Shown here: piece by piece, positions 34,813-46,905 of the stretch
Position numbering within the stretch: position 1 is the first letter of the stretch
Layout of the letters: every line of letters begins with the position of its first letter
NCBI GenBank assembly: GCA_945859605.1
Contig: OX243815.1
Span: 45,821,619-45,885,618, forward strand
Reading direction: 5' to 3'
Source: Lumbricus rubellus
Lineage: Eukaryota > Annelida > Clitellata > Crassiclitellata > Lumbricidae
Length of the DNA stretch: 64,000 nt
Notes under the pieces: model-generated
The model's input: only the letters and a program-made list of their open reading frames with translations
Databases searched by the model: none
What the model was told of the DNA's origin: nothing
Translations under genes and position numbers: made by a program

Positions 34813-37800
34813 CCCTTTGGAGGAAATGTGGGGTATGACACATCCAAGAACTATTCTACTTTACGCTTTTAGCGGAATACGTGGGTGGGTCATTCCACGT
34901 CAACTCAACCAGGGGTGTACACCACACCCCTTTGGATTTTTCTGAAAATTTTTGTACATAAACTACATGCAATATAAGGAATAACAGTGAAAATTTGAGC
35001 AAAATATCTCAAAATTTGACCGAGATATTAATTTTTGAAGCTAATGATCAAAAAACGTACTGCGAGAAAACGGCATGAGCCACCAAGTTTGGACTGTTAT
35101 ATCTCGGCCATGAAACGAGCTAGAGGGCTGAAATATTTTTTGTGCAATCAGTTTTTTGTGCTCTTTCTAAATATGCAAGAACCTGGATGGGGTTATTTTT
35201 GGATTTTAATATAAAAATTAGTAAATTTAGCACAGACGCCAATTCTCACTCAAGTTGTGGACATCATGTCAGCAGGTAGGAATGAGATATAATAATACTT
35301 GTACTGGTTTTATATTGAGGCACATTGGTGCTCATCAGACATATAGTCAGTACCTGATTAGTTTCATCATTAGTGTGTTTTCCAAGGACGTTTTCCTTGT
35401 CGTGATCGTGAAAATGGAGTCTAAAGCTCATAAAAAAAGTGACAATGTGTATCTTTTGAAATTGATGAAAATTTGCACATATATTGTGGACATGCAGATC
35501 CTTCATTGGTGAAAAATTCAGGATGGTGTTCAGCTCCGTTTCTGGGAAATTATTTTTTGAAGTCGACCAATATTACTGTGTCGCGAGCAAATTTCATGAC
35601 CCACAATGTTTGGACAGCTGTATCTAGACCAGGAAATGAAACAGAGGACTGATATTGTTGTCATGTAATCAGTTTCTTGTGCTCTTTCCAGACATGTATG
35701 AATGTTTGTTGTATTTCATGCGATTTTTTATTTATAAATTTGTAAACATTGCGCAAATGCCAATTTACATTTTTTCGGACATGAAAATGGCATGATCCAC
35801 AATGTTAGGACTGTCATATCTAGACCAGGAAATGAACCAGAGGACTGATATTGTTGTCATGTAATCAGTTTCTTGTGCTCTTTCCAGACATGTATGAATG
35901 TTTGTTGTATTTCATGCGATTTTTTATTTATAAAAATGTAAATATTGCGCAAATGCCAATTTACATTTTTTCGGACATGAAAATGGCATAATCCACAATG
36001 TTTGGACTGTCGTATCGTGGCCAGGATATGAGCCTGAGGACCGATATTGTTGTCATTTTATCACTTTCTTATGCTCTTTCCATGTATGTAAGAATATTGG
36101 TTGTATTTCTTGTGATGTTTAATTTATAAGTTTGTAAATATTGCACAAATGCCAATTTACATTTATTCGGATATGAAAACTGCATGATCCACAATGTTTG
36201 GACTGTTGTATCTAGGCCAGCAAATGAACCAGAGAGCTGATATTGTTGTCATGTAATCAGTTTCTTGTGCTCTTTCCATGTATGTAAGAATATGGGTTGT
36301 ATTTCTTGTAATTTGTAATTTATAAATTTGTCAATATTGCACAACGGCCAATTTACATTTCTAAACAAATTTACATAAATAAAAAATCACAGGAAATACA
36401 ACCAACATTCATACATGCCTGGAAAGAGCACAAGAAACTTATTACATGACAACAATATCAGTTCTCTGGTTCAATTCCTGGTCTAGATATGACAGTCCAA
36501 ACATTGTTGATCATGCAGTTTTCATATCCGAATAAATGTAAATTGGCCGTTGTGCAATATTGACAAACTTATAAATTAAACATCACAAGAAATACAACCA
36601 ATATTCTTACATACATGGAAAGAGCATAAGAAAGTGATAACATGACAACAATATCAGTCCTCTGGTTCATTTCCTGGTCTAGATATGACAGTCCAAACAT
36701 TGTGGATCATGCCATTTTCCTGTCCGAAAAAATGTAAACTGGCATTTGCGCAATATTTACATTTTTATAAATAAAAAATCACAGGAAATATTACCAACAT
36801 TCATACATGCCTGGAAAGACCACAAGAAACTGATTACATGACAACAATATCAGTCCTCTGGTTCATTTCCTGGTCTAGATATGACAGTCCAAACATTGTG
36901 GATCATGCCATTTTCATGTCCGAAAAAATGTAAACTGGCATTTGCGCAATGTTTACAAATTTATAAATAAAAAATCGCATGAAATACAACAAACATTCAT
37001 ACATGTCTGGAAAGAGCACAAGAAACTGATTACATGACAACAATATCAGTCCTCTGTTTCATTTCCTGGTCTAGATACAGCTGTCCAAACATTGTGGGTC
37101 ATGAAATTTGCTCGCGACACAGTAATATTGGTCGACTTCAAAAAATAATTTCCCAGAAACGGAGCTGAACACCATCCTGAATTTTTCACCAATGAAGGAT
37201 CTGCATGTCCACAATATATGTGCAAATTTTCATCAATTTCAAAAGATACACATTGTCACTTTTTTTATGAGCTTTAGACTCCATTTTCACGATCACGACA
37301 AGGAAAACGTCCTTGGAAAACACACTAATGATGAAACTAATCAGGTACTGACTATATGTCTGATGAGCACCAATGTGCCTCAATATAAAACCAGTACAAG
37401 TATTATTATATCTCATTCCTACCTGCTGACATGATGTCCACAACTTGAGTGAGAATTGGCGTCTGTGCTAAATTTACTAATTTTTATATTAAAATCCAAA
37501 AATAACCCCATCCAGGTTCTTGCATATTTAGAAAGAGCACAAAAAACTGATTGCACAAAAAATATTTCAGCCCTCTAGCTCGTTTCATGGCCGAGATATA
37601 ACAGTCCAAACTTGGTGGTTCATGCCGTTTTCTCGCAGTAGGTTTTTTTATCATTAACTTCAAAAATTAATATCTCGGTCAAATTTTGAGATATTTTGCT
37701 CAAATTTTCACTGTTATTCCTTATATTGCATGTAGTTTGTGTACAAAAATTTTCAGAACAATCCAAAGGGGTGTGGTGGCAAATTGTCATTTTACTGGTT

Positions 37801-38254
37801 GAGTTGACGTGGAATGACCCGGGTACAAGCTTGGATTATTTTTGTCTACCTTAGTGACTATGAAATACGGACACTACAACAATTTCAGGTATTTTCAACG
37901 AACGAACCTTGCTTGCATTGAGAAGGCTGAAGATAATGACGACTACAACAGTGAAATAGGCTATCGCACTTAAAATATTGGCTATTCGTGTTTTTGATAA
38001 CGTTGGTGGTAAGTAGATATTGGACGGTGATTAGTCACCTGCTGGCCATTTCAAAAAGGTTTGAAAAGTTATTTGTTGGTGATAATTGCCAGGTCATAAA
38101 AGAATAGTTTAATTCAAAATTAATGTTTTCTATTGATATCGAATTAATATTGTCGTTATGATCTCTTGCAACAAAAAACATGTAAGCCTATTGGGGGCAT
38201 GTCATACCCCACCTCACCACAAACGTTCCAATGCTTCACTTCACCTTCAAAGGG
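34813..38254. mobile_element. piggyBac-like inverted-repeat pair, middle layer
   Basis: TTAACCCTTTGGAGG at 34809 is mirrored by TTAACCCTTTGAAGG read inward from 38258. A second shared block, GTGGGGTATGACA, lies inside each end. TTAA outside a CCCTTTG end is the pattern of piggyBac-type insertion. Without the palindrome it holds only about 500 bp, so it is non-autonomous. Confidence 0.6.
34887..37820. mobile_element. 2.9-kb near-perfect palindromic (foldback) element, innermost layer
   Basis: Ends GGGTCATTCCACGTCAACTC, inverted on both sides, with GGGT outside each (34883-34886, 37821-37824) as a possible 4-bp duplication. The arms are ~1.46 kb each, meeting near 36355 with a very short spacer. 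The outer third of each arm can be read as the same 85-residue open frame (35255-35512 and 37186-37443), with identical products. The inner two thirds are tandem ~190-200 bp units carrying CACAATGTTTGGACTGT and CAGTTTCTTGTGCTCTTTCC. It has no recognisable transposase. Confidence 0.88.
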
Positions 38255-38528
38255 TTAATTTCGTGAACGAAAACGAAACGAAAAAGATTTTATGAATAAA
38301 AACTAAACTAAAACTAAAATGATTGCCAGAAGCAAAACTAAAACTAAAACTAAACTGAAATGATTTGATGAAGAACTAAATAAAAACTAAAATAGAAATG
38401 ATTTTCTGAACTAAAATAACACTGCCTGCAATACACGGCGCAAATAACAGCCCACAAAGCAAGTCTATCTTACGGGGCTCGAACTCGGGTACGGTGATCT
38501 CCTTGCCAGTGTGTTGCCCTGCGTAAGG

Positions 38529-38681
38529 GACGTAATTGTAGTGTTGGGGACCGTGTGTGTCGATTAGAGTCAGGCTAGGCGTCGTGAGGGTCGGTTAGGT
38601 TTAGTGTTAGGGATAGTGTCGTCATTAGATATTATCCAAAGATATTGTATATGCTTCGGCCCCCGATACTGCAATTACGCC
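38529..38681. mobile_element. 153-bp MITE related to 9830-9964
   Basis: 25-bp inverted ends: GACGTAATTGTAGTGTTGGG and, inward from the right, GGCGTAATTGCAGTATCGGG. The core on the - strand holds CTATCCCTAACACTAAACC and CTCACGACGCCTA, matching the first copy. Confidence 0.75.
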
Positions 38682-39620
38682 AAAACTGATGCGCTACCGG
38701 CCCGAAATGCTTCGAATTCGATGTTTCCTTCAACCTTCTGTGGAAATATAAAATAATCTTCGGTTAACCAAAAGCAGTCGCTATTTCACCTTTAAATACG
38801 CAAAATTATACCGATAAAACACGAGATATTGTTTAAATCATGAAGCAGTTTACAATCGCTATGGAACCGAACCGGAAGTTTCTTGACCAAAACGTAGGTG
38901 TATCAAGAAATGTTAGAGTTTCGCATATTTTACGATGTGACCAAAATACTTTTGCGCTGATTTTTGCATGACGATCGAATGATGTTTATTTGATTGGTAA
39001 TCAGTGTAATGTGTGAAAAACAGTGTAGCCAAAGTCAAATTCACTCTTGTTTGTACCACTCTGAGGCAAACAGTTTTTTGGAAATTTATTTATGATAAAT
39101 AGTTTCCACACAGCATTGACACCAACTCAGACAGAACCAGAAACACCGATCATAATTAAAACTTGCTGCTTACTCAGTTCAATATCTTGCACAATATGTA
39201 CAACAGCACCAATTTAGACCACGGTGGTCTCCGCCAAAGCCCAATTATTGTGCTTACGCCATTACACTGCTATTTGTGCTCCCTCTAGCGAATGCAGTAC
39301 GACGAGACCTGTAATTACGCGGACACGGTCGCTCTCTAGCGAATAGCGGAATCGCCAACTTAACGACGACGCTGAAAAGCAATTCAGCGGCATTTAAGTT
39401 GTCGTCTGCTGGCGAGAAAGCAGACGACATCTAGCGATTACATCCAATTTCAGGACAACACGAATACACGACGCCGCCATTTTGAGTCCGAACGACTAAA
39501 GTGGCGATGATTGGACGTTTCCGGTTCGACTCAAAATGGCGTCGTGCGAAAAGAGAAAAGACATTTATAATCGGTGATTGCTGTTAGGCGTTCGTCAGGT
39601 TTGGTAGAATAAATGCTCAG
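38682..39620. other. Intergenic; contains a hairpin
   Basis: No supported exon. Near 39467-39548, CACGACGCCGCCATTTTGAG is mirrored by CTCAAAATGGCGTCGTG around a ~35-bp loop, probably a small MITE. GCCATTTT / AAATGGCG cores also resemble YY1 sites. Confidence 0.55.
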
Positions 39621-39624
39621 AGGT

Positions 39625-39923
39625 ATAGGATGGATGTATGGATGTATGGATGTATGGATGGATGGATGGATGGATGGATGGGATGGATGGATGGATGGAT
39701 GGATGAATGGATGAATGGATGGATTGGTGGGTGGGTGGACGGAAGAGACGGATAGATGATAATTTTGCACTCGATTGTTTACACGATTATGATGTTAGCT
39801 GTAAAGTTGATTATTTAGATGATATTTTCTACTGCTGGCATGTTCGAGCCCTCTCTTTCTGTTTAACGCTCTGTGTCTGTCTGTCTGTCTATCTGTGTGT
39901 GCGTTTGCGTCAGTCTGTCTACC

Positions 39924-39958
<35 letters not shown>

Positions 39959-40003
39959 ATGTCTGTCTGTGTGTGTGTGTGTCTGTCTGTCTGTCTGTCT
40001 GCC

Positions 40004-40050
<47 letters not shown>

Positions 40051-40500
40051 GTGTGTGTCTGTCTGTCTTTCTCTTTACCTTCTGGTTCCTTGGTTCTGTC
40101 ATGTGATATACATACGGTGGTTTTGTTTTCTTTGATCCATCATCAAACCACTCGTGTTTGACAGCGCATAAACAGATCATCGTCATCCTATAAGCGAAAA
40201 GACATCACCAGTCAAAGAGAGAGAGAGAGAGAGACACAGACAGACATATACACACACAGACACACATGAAGACAGACAGACACAGACGGAGAGCGACACA
40301 CACAAACACACGAACATGCAGACACACAGACACACACACACACGCACAGAAAGATACACACACAGACACACGAACATGCAGACATACAGACACACAGACA
40401 CACGAACATGCAGACACAGAGACCACGTGAAGATATATAGACAGAGATGGACAGACAGAGAGACACGCAGACAGACACACATACACGCAGAGAAACTAAC
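39625..40500. repeat. Compound microsatellites: (GGAT)n, (TCTG)n, (ACAG)/(CA)n
   Basis: (GGAT)n at about 39625-39740, (TCTG)n with GTGT interruptions at about 39868-40070, and AGAG/ACAC/ACAG mixtures at about 40216-40500. Cys- or Asp/Thr/Arg/Gln-rich frames here are not genes. Confidence 0.92.
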
Positions 40501-40853
40501 AGTATATGGAGGCATCCAAGCAGTTGTCGTTAATGTGTCTGAAGACAATATACCAATGGACCACACATGTTGGACTGTAGAATATCGCAAAGCTTTAGCC
40601 TAAATGAAAAGAGAAACAGATAAGAGACCGGTATTTGTACAGCGACTTTTGAATAATACAATCTGCTGTGGAGTGTATACCACATGCATGATCTTTTAAA
40701 GGTCAGGATACATTCGTGGGAATAATTAAATTTTTAGATGGAATATTCATTTGTTTTTGAATAAATATATATAATTATATACAATAATACTTATCTATAG
40801 TCTTGCATACATTTTATATGCTTTTATGTATAATTATGGCATTTGGTATTTGT

Positions 40854-41361
40854 GGTGTAATTAAGTGTATGAATGTATGTTGGTGTAATTAAGTGTATGA
40901 ATGTATGTTGGTGTAATTAAGTGTATGAATGCATGTTGGTGTAATTAAGTGTATGAATGTATGTTGGTGTAATTAAGTGTATGAATGTATGTTGGTGTAA
41001 TTAAGTGTATGAATGCATGTTGGTGTAATTAAGTGTATGAATGTATGTTGGTGTAATTAAGTGTATGAATGTATGTTGGTGTAATTAAGTGTATGAATGT
41101 ATGTTGGTGTAATTAAGTGTATGAATGCATGTTGGTGTAATTAAGTGTATGAATGCATGTTGGTGTAATTAAGTGTATGAATGTATGTTGGTGTAATTAA
41201 GTGTATGAATGCATGTTGGTGTAATTAAGTGTATGAATGTATGTTGGTGTAATTAAGTGTATGAATGCATGTTGGTGTAATTAAGTGTATGAATGCATGT
41301 TGGTGTAATTAAGTGTATGAATGTATTTTGGTGTAATTAAGTGTATGAATGTATTTTGGTG
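40854..41361 (+). repeat. 28-bp minisatellite, 18 copies
   Basis: Head-to-tail units beginning GGTGTAATTAAGTGTATGAA with almost no length change. Units differ mainly at one position (TGTATG versus TGCATG), and the last two carry TGTATT. It is contiguous, with no spacers between repeats. Confidence 0.95.
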
Positions 41362-41471
41362 GTGCATGGTGATGTTCATCATGATTATCATCGTCGTCAT
41401 CATCATTTTCGCTGTCTTCGTCGTCGTCATCATACAACGTGTTATAAATAATAAACTTTATCCAATACACT

Positions 41472-41528
<57 letters not shown>

Positions 41529-41660
41529 AAACCCATACGCACACACACCCTCACACATACCCACACACACACACACACAATCAAACCCATACGCACACAC
41601 ACCCTCACACATACCCACACACACACACACACACAAACACACACATATATATACACACAC
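41472..41660 (+). repeat. (AC)n with a duplicated ~55-bp block
   Basis: A pure (AC)n stretch at 41472-41525 is followed by two copies of a block containing AATCAAACCCATACGC and CCCTCACACATACCC. Confidence 0.9.
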
Positions 41661-42515
41661 AGATATATATATAAGATGTGAGAAGACCTCTGGTGGTGAC
41701 TCTTGATGTATATACAGCGTATACACAGATCGCCGCCTGGTGTACGTTTTCGCCGACGCCTTCGAGGCGTCTTGTTGATACAAATCGTCATCGGTTGCGT
41801 CGAAACCGACTCCGGATCAACTCACCCCACGCTGCCCGGTGTTAATTCGGTGCTATACCGGTTTTGTATGTCACTCCCCTTCCCCCACCCCCGCTGCCCT
41901 CTTCCCTGCTCAGGGGAATCGTTTATGCAAAGGGATCAAGTTGCGAACGGGGGAAACGCGTTTCAAAGGCGACTCCCCAGATCTTTGAGTGTAGGGGAAG
42001 AGTGGGTAAGTCACACCGGCGCCACGTTTTCGGACGCATTAAACAGATACATACATGTAATATATACACATGTGCTATATATATGTATACATTACATATA
42101 TGTATGTATGTATACACTATACATATAATACTTTCGCACATATATCTATATATATATATATATGATTACACAAACTTTGAGATATATAGCCTATAGTCTT
42201 TGGTCTTCCGCATGCCCAATTGCCATGTATTTAATGCAAATACAATATAATAACATATGTTGGATGGGACACATATATTATTATTATAATATGCATTAAT
42301 TTTACGCTCATAATAGATTTTCCTTGCATTTACACATGTTGCAGGGCCATTAGAAAAAAAGAACACCAGCACAAAGTACAATGACAGAATAAAAATAAAT
42401 TATATATTTACGTATATACGACTTACTTTACAATACATTTTATAGGTCTTTGTTTATAGATACATACATATATATCCTTTATATATACACACATGTTTAT
42501 GCGTGTATTGATGTA

Positions 42516-42555
<40 letters not shown>

Positions 42556-43537
42556 GTCTTGGGTCAGATTATGTTTTAATATTTATGGCATCGTGTTTAT
42601 CAAGAACTTTCGATACTTACTTTGATATCCGATATATACGATAGAAATGCTAAGAGGTTCTTTAAACATGCTATACAACACAAATACACAGCTGACTACA
42701 CACAAACGCACATTATACATCGAAACTTACATTAAGATTACACACACGATGTTGTATATGCTGTGCTCAGAATAACAAAAGGATACTTATCGAAAGATAT
42801 ACCATGTTGGAAAATGGCTTGTATTTGTGATAATTGCAATATTTTCATGCATGCATACAATGTATATGATTATGGTAGACTTTTGAAGACCTCAAGTCGG
42901 TCTCAATGAGTGAGTGAGTGAGTGAGTGAGTGAGTGAGTGAGTGAGTGAGTGAGTGAGTGAGTGAGTCAGATTTTTCTAGCCAACCCATCTTCATCACCC
43001 AAAATGTAATACCATCCAAACTAATAATAATCCGACACCTGACTAGCGGGCATAAAACCATGCATGTGCCAATTTACTATTTAGATATGAAAATTACATT
43101 GATCTAAATGAAGTATACCTATAAGTTGATAATTTACTGCATTTAACAACCAATTTCAGTTTCTTATTTTCAGTTATGAACCAATTTTAGAAGCTCAGAC
43201 ACCATCTGCTTGGTGCCATAAAATTATTTTACACCAATGATAAATAAAAATTTAATCCCTGTGGGTGTCTCATTAGGAGAGCAAGATTTTTATATGCACT
43301 CCGAATCGTCCGTCTCCGAATTGTCCGGTGTTAACAACACTGCATGGTCCGAGATGTCGCCGACACAAAGACGTCCATTGGCGACGCAATCATCCGACGC
43401 ACAAAAGGCAACAAAAACACAATTTATTTTCATTTAAATTCATATCCAATTAATCCAAAGCAGCGACTTGAAAAGTTATATAATAAACTGTCTTGCACAA
43501 AGCACACACACACCCGCACTGTCACATGCATGCAAAT

Positions 43538-43585
<48 letters not shown>

Positions 43586-43804
43586 ACACATTATGGACTA
43601 TATAGACATATTATGTACATATGTACATGCGCAACGTACGTCAATAGGCCTGCATACATTTATGCAGCGCCTTTTAGGAAACCCTCAGATGTTCTAAAAC
43701 GTGTCGAACAGAAATCAGATGCATCTTGAGTTTCCATTGTATCCAGGTGATATACAAACATATCTATTGACTGTATACACAATTACATAGGCGCGTACGA
43801 GTAC

Positions 43805-43839
<35 letters not shown>

Positions 43840-45130
43840 CAGGCAAACACACACACACACACACAGAGGGTGCTGCATATAAATCTATAATTACATATGA
43901 GTTGTTTGCGCTGTCGCTTCGGGATATGAATTTCAATGAAAACAAATTACGTTTCTCGTGCGTTTTGCGCTTCCGACAATTGTGCCGCCGACAACCGCTT
44001 GCATGCATTCAAACACAAACACATAGACGCATATACACACGCACAGGGGGGGAGTGAAGGGATCACAGCCATACAAAACCAATCGTAAGGGTGTATACAC
44101 ACAAACGACTAAGTTTAACTAATAATTAGGTGTATCTCATTGGCGTGGCATGTGAAGATGCCGACCGCCTGGCTCGGATAAACACGGGCTTTCTTCAGTC
44201 GCCGACTTTTCGCCTTCCACTCCGCGCGTCCCTCCTACGGCTGTGGTGTTTTCGCGCCGAGTCTCATCGTCGTCGGAAATATTTCCAAACGATGGTCACG
44301 ATTCGAACGCTTTGATGTGCGCCAAAGAAAAACAAGCCGAATATAATAATTCTATCGTCGTCGTCGCCGCCGACGAACTGTTTGTGCGCATGCACCTCTC
44401 TCGCGCGCGGGTGCAAATGGCGGCGTTCGTTAAGTGTAGCGCACGTTTTCCGTGGGACCGTTTCTGTGAGGCGTCCATTGTAGGCAGCAGATTCGTACAT
44501 GCCTGGTTGTAACAAATGTGTGCTATAATATATATATGGGCGTTCTCGACGTTATACCGGTACAATGCAGCGCTGACAAATCCCGGCTTAGCATCAAAGG
44601 CTGCTTGTAATTGCTTCGTTATTACGTCGTTCTTTGATAGTACCGCCGGGTGGGTGGGGGTGTGGGGGATGGACGCGCTCCGTGCGTGCGCTTATGAAAA
44701 CTTGAGTGTGCATGGATGGAACGCTCTCCTTAATTTTCGTGGCTCTTCTATGGAGAGTGAATACGATTGTCATTTCGTGTCTATTATATTATCAAAGGCG
44801 AGTGAATAATATGAATATCCTTGATGTAGTTTGCGTTTTACGAAAAAGGCGCTACAGAAGTTTCAGTGGACAGCTTTGGTCGGATGCATACCACAACGAC
44901 GTACCGTATATCACACTCCCATTCTGTCTGTCTGTCTCTCTGTCTATCGTTCTCCCTGCCTGACTGTCCATCCGTCCGTCTGTCCGTCCGTCCGTCCGTC
45001 TGTCTGTCTTCTCTGTCTGCATAAATTCTCATGGACCTCTCCGTTCTCTGAATCTGACTTAATTGAATCTGACTTAAATGTTTCACGAGCTTGCATGGAC
45101 CACTATTACTCAAGCCCCCTCTTTTGCATG

Positions 45131-45212
45131 CATCATTGGAATGCCCTCATCATGAGATGCCCTCATCATGAAATGCCCTCATCATGGAATGTCCTCATCA
45201 TGAAATGCCCTT
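45131..45212 (+). repeat. 16-bp tandem repeat
   Basis: Four or five units of AATGCCCTCATCATGA. Read on the other strand they are GGGCATTTCATGATGA, loosely like the GGAC-type units of elements A-D, but with no inverted partner that I can find. Confidence 0.8.
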
Positions 45213-45479
45213 CCATCCACTCCACGTGCATGGACTCTCCTCTCTGGATCGTAATTAGTGTCACTCTTTTCGTCCAAAACGGTAAAAACCTAAACAGAAA
45301 AATACATTGACGTGTACAACGAGAGAAATATAGTTGCAGCGATATATGTACAACGAAAGCATCAGTCGCCATGCATGCGCTGCGGCAGACAAACAGACAG
45401 ATAGACATGCACTGTAGACAGACGGGCAGTCGGACAGAGATATACGACATATGTACAGACACACAGAGAGACAGACCCT

Positions 45480-45509
45480 AAACCTGACTGACTGACTGAC
45501 TGACTGACT

Positions 45510-45552
<43 letters not shown>
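45480..45552 (+). repeat. (CTGA)n and (CAGA)n microsatellite
   Basis: Seven CTGA units followed by about eleven CAGA units. Confidence 0.92.
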
Positions 45553-45553
<1 letters not shown>

Positions 45554-46905
45554 TATACGAACAGATGTATGTATTCGGACAGGGATAAAGACAGATAGCT
45601 GCAGAACATGAGTGTATACTGTATATACAAACATTCCGTTCAGCATTTACACGTGTTTTGGTGTGAACCTAACCAGCACGAATGTGTTCTATATGTCTGC
45701 TGTGTAAGTCCTATACGGCTGTTATGTATCTATAGTGAACTTTGTCACTCCTATAATTTGGTCGAATTTAGTTTTAATCTAATTTAAAGTTATCTAATCT
45801 TTTCCAAGACTTTACCAGCACTCTGCCTGTTAAACAAGTCCATGGCAGCATGCGTCTTATCTACGTGCGCACCATTTACAACTTGGTTCAGACTATAAGA
45901 GTGTTTTCCACATCCGACCCGAATATGCTTCGGTTTATTCCGAGCACATAATTCCGCCAGTACTGTAACACGTTTGCTTCATTGTAAGGTAATCCTTTAA
46001 AAATGAAACATAGTTGTAAATGCAACACCTATTTATGCAATGTTTCCCAAACATGGTGCCCCTTCCCATCCCCCGCCCTCCAATAATTTCGTGAACCGAC
46101 TCTGATTTGTGCCGTAGCCGGGTTGCAGAGCTAGTGAAACACTTACTTAAACGCAGAAGTAGGCCTACATCGTGCAACGTAGATCGTTAACTCGTTCAAA
46201 AAGTGAATAATTCGTTGCACGCAAGTAAGTATAGCGTGGAAATAGTCGCAAAACAATGAATGAATAAAGAGAACGCTGCTCGCTGTTAAAATATTTAACG
46301 ATATTATAACTTAAAGAAAATAACTGAAATTAAGAAAAGTGGGTTAAATAAATAAAAAATAAACTGAATTTAAGAATAATTTATGATAAGTGAAATTAAG
46401 AAAAATGAAATTAATGTCAGGTACCGTTCGGTATATTTTTTACTTTTGCTACGGCATGCTAATGGTTGATTAAAACAATTTCAATCTCCATTTAATGGTA
46501 GCCTAACTAATTGATTAAGCATTTGATTGACTTTTTGCACGTTACGTATTTCACGAAAACCTGTTCTAAATGTCGTCACTAAGTTAATTATTGCTTTCAT
46601 TTTTTAAAGAAAGTCAATTTTACTGCTTATTGCAAGACAAGCAAATAATTTGCCGCCATTTTGGATTTGTCCATCAGCATTTGCCTCAAGTACAAAATGG
46701 TCACTTAATATTCCACTCAAAAGTTTTAATTTTTCATTTTCACTATGCTGTAAAATGGCCGCTCTCGTAAATTTAGTCAATGCCATAGGAGTTCCATGAT
46801 GGCATAAACTGCTTCCTCGGGGTTTATTCGGGGCTGAAGAGCAGAACACCCTGCAATTGGGTGAACGGCATTGACAAAACAGAGGGCTCCACACAGAACA
46901 CTGAA

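Larger units (their letters stand above)
34098..38424. mobile_element. hAT-type element, outermost of three nested inverted-repeat structures
   Basis: Ends CAGTGTTATTTTCG and (inward) CAGTGTTATTTTAG, with an exact 8-bp duplication CCTGCAAT (34090-34097 and 38425-38432). Sub-terminal fields of AACGAAAAC / AACTAAAAC repeats (34105-34260 and 38260-38415) are typical of such non-autonomous hAT copies. Everything between belongs to the inner structures or to unique filler (34290-34805). Confidence 0.85.
41700..46905. other. Intergenic, microsatellite-rich; no gene recognised
   Basis: No supported exon. (TA)n at about 42508-42552, (GTGA)n at 42905-42968, (CA)n at 43541-43577 and 43804-43865, CpG-rich patches at 43240-43420 and 44130-44700, (CCGT)/(TCTG) at 44930-45010. 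Confidence 0.5.

Noticed and set aside
35255..37443. Two identical 85-residue proteins in inverted orientation
   Set aside because: They lie in the arms of the palindromic element; no known motif. Identity reflects arm identity, not two genes.
39868..40590. Cys-rich or Thr/Asp/Arg/Gln-rich secreted proteins
   Set aside because: Translations of (TCTG)n and (ACAG)n. The same holds for frames at 6831-7170, 15074-15996, 29280-30029, 41309-41791, 44831-45646, 50245-50797, 52392-52996 and 57015-57320.
40854..41361. CRISPR-like regular 28-bp repeats
   Set aside because: Units are contiguous, without spacers, in eukaryotic DNA: a minisatellite.
43237..43437. Possible exon (MINKNLIPVGVSLGEQD...)
   Set aside because: CpG-rich and somewhat coding-like, but no recognisable family, no good splice sites, and it borders AT-rich repeats.
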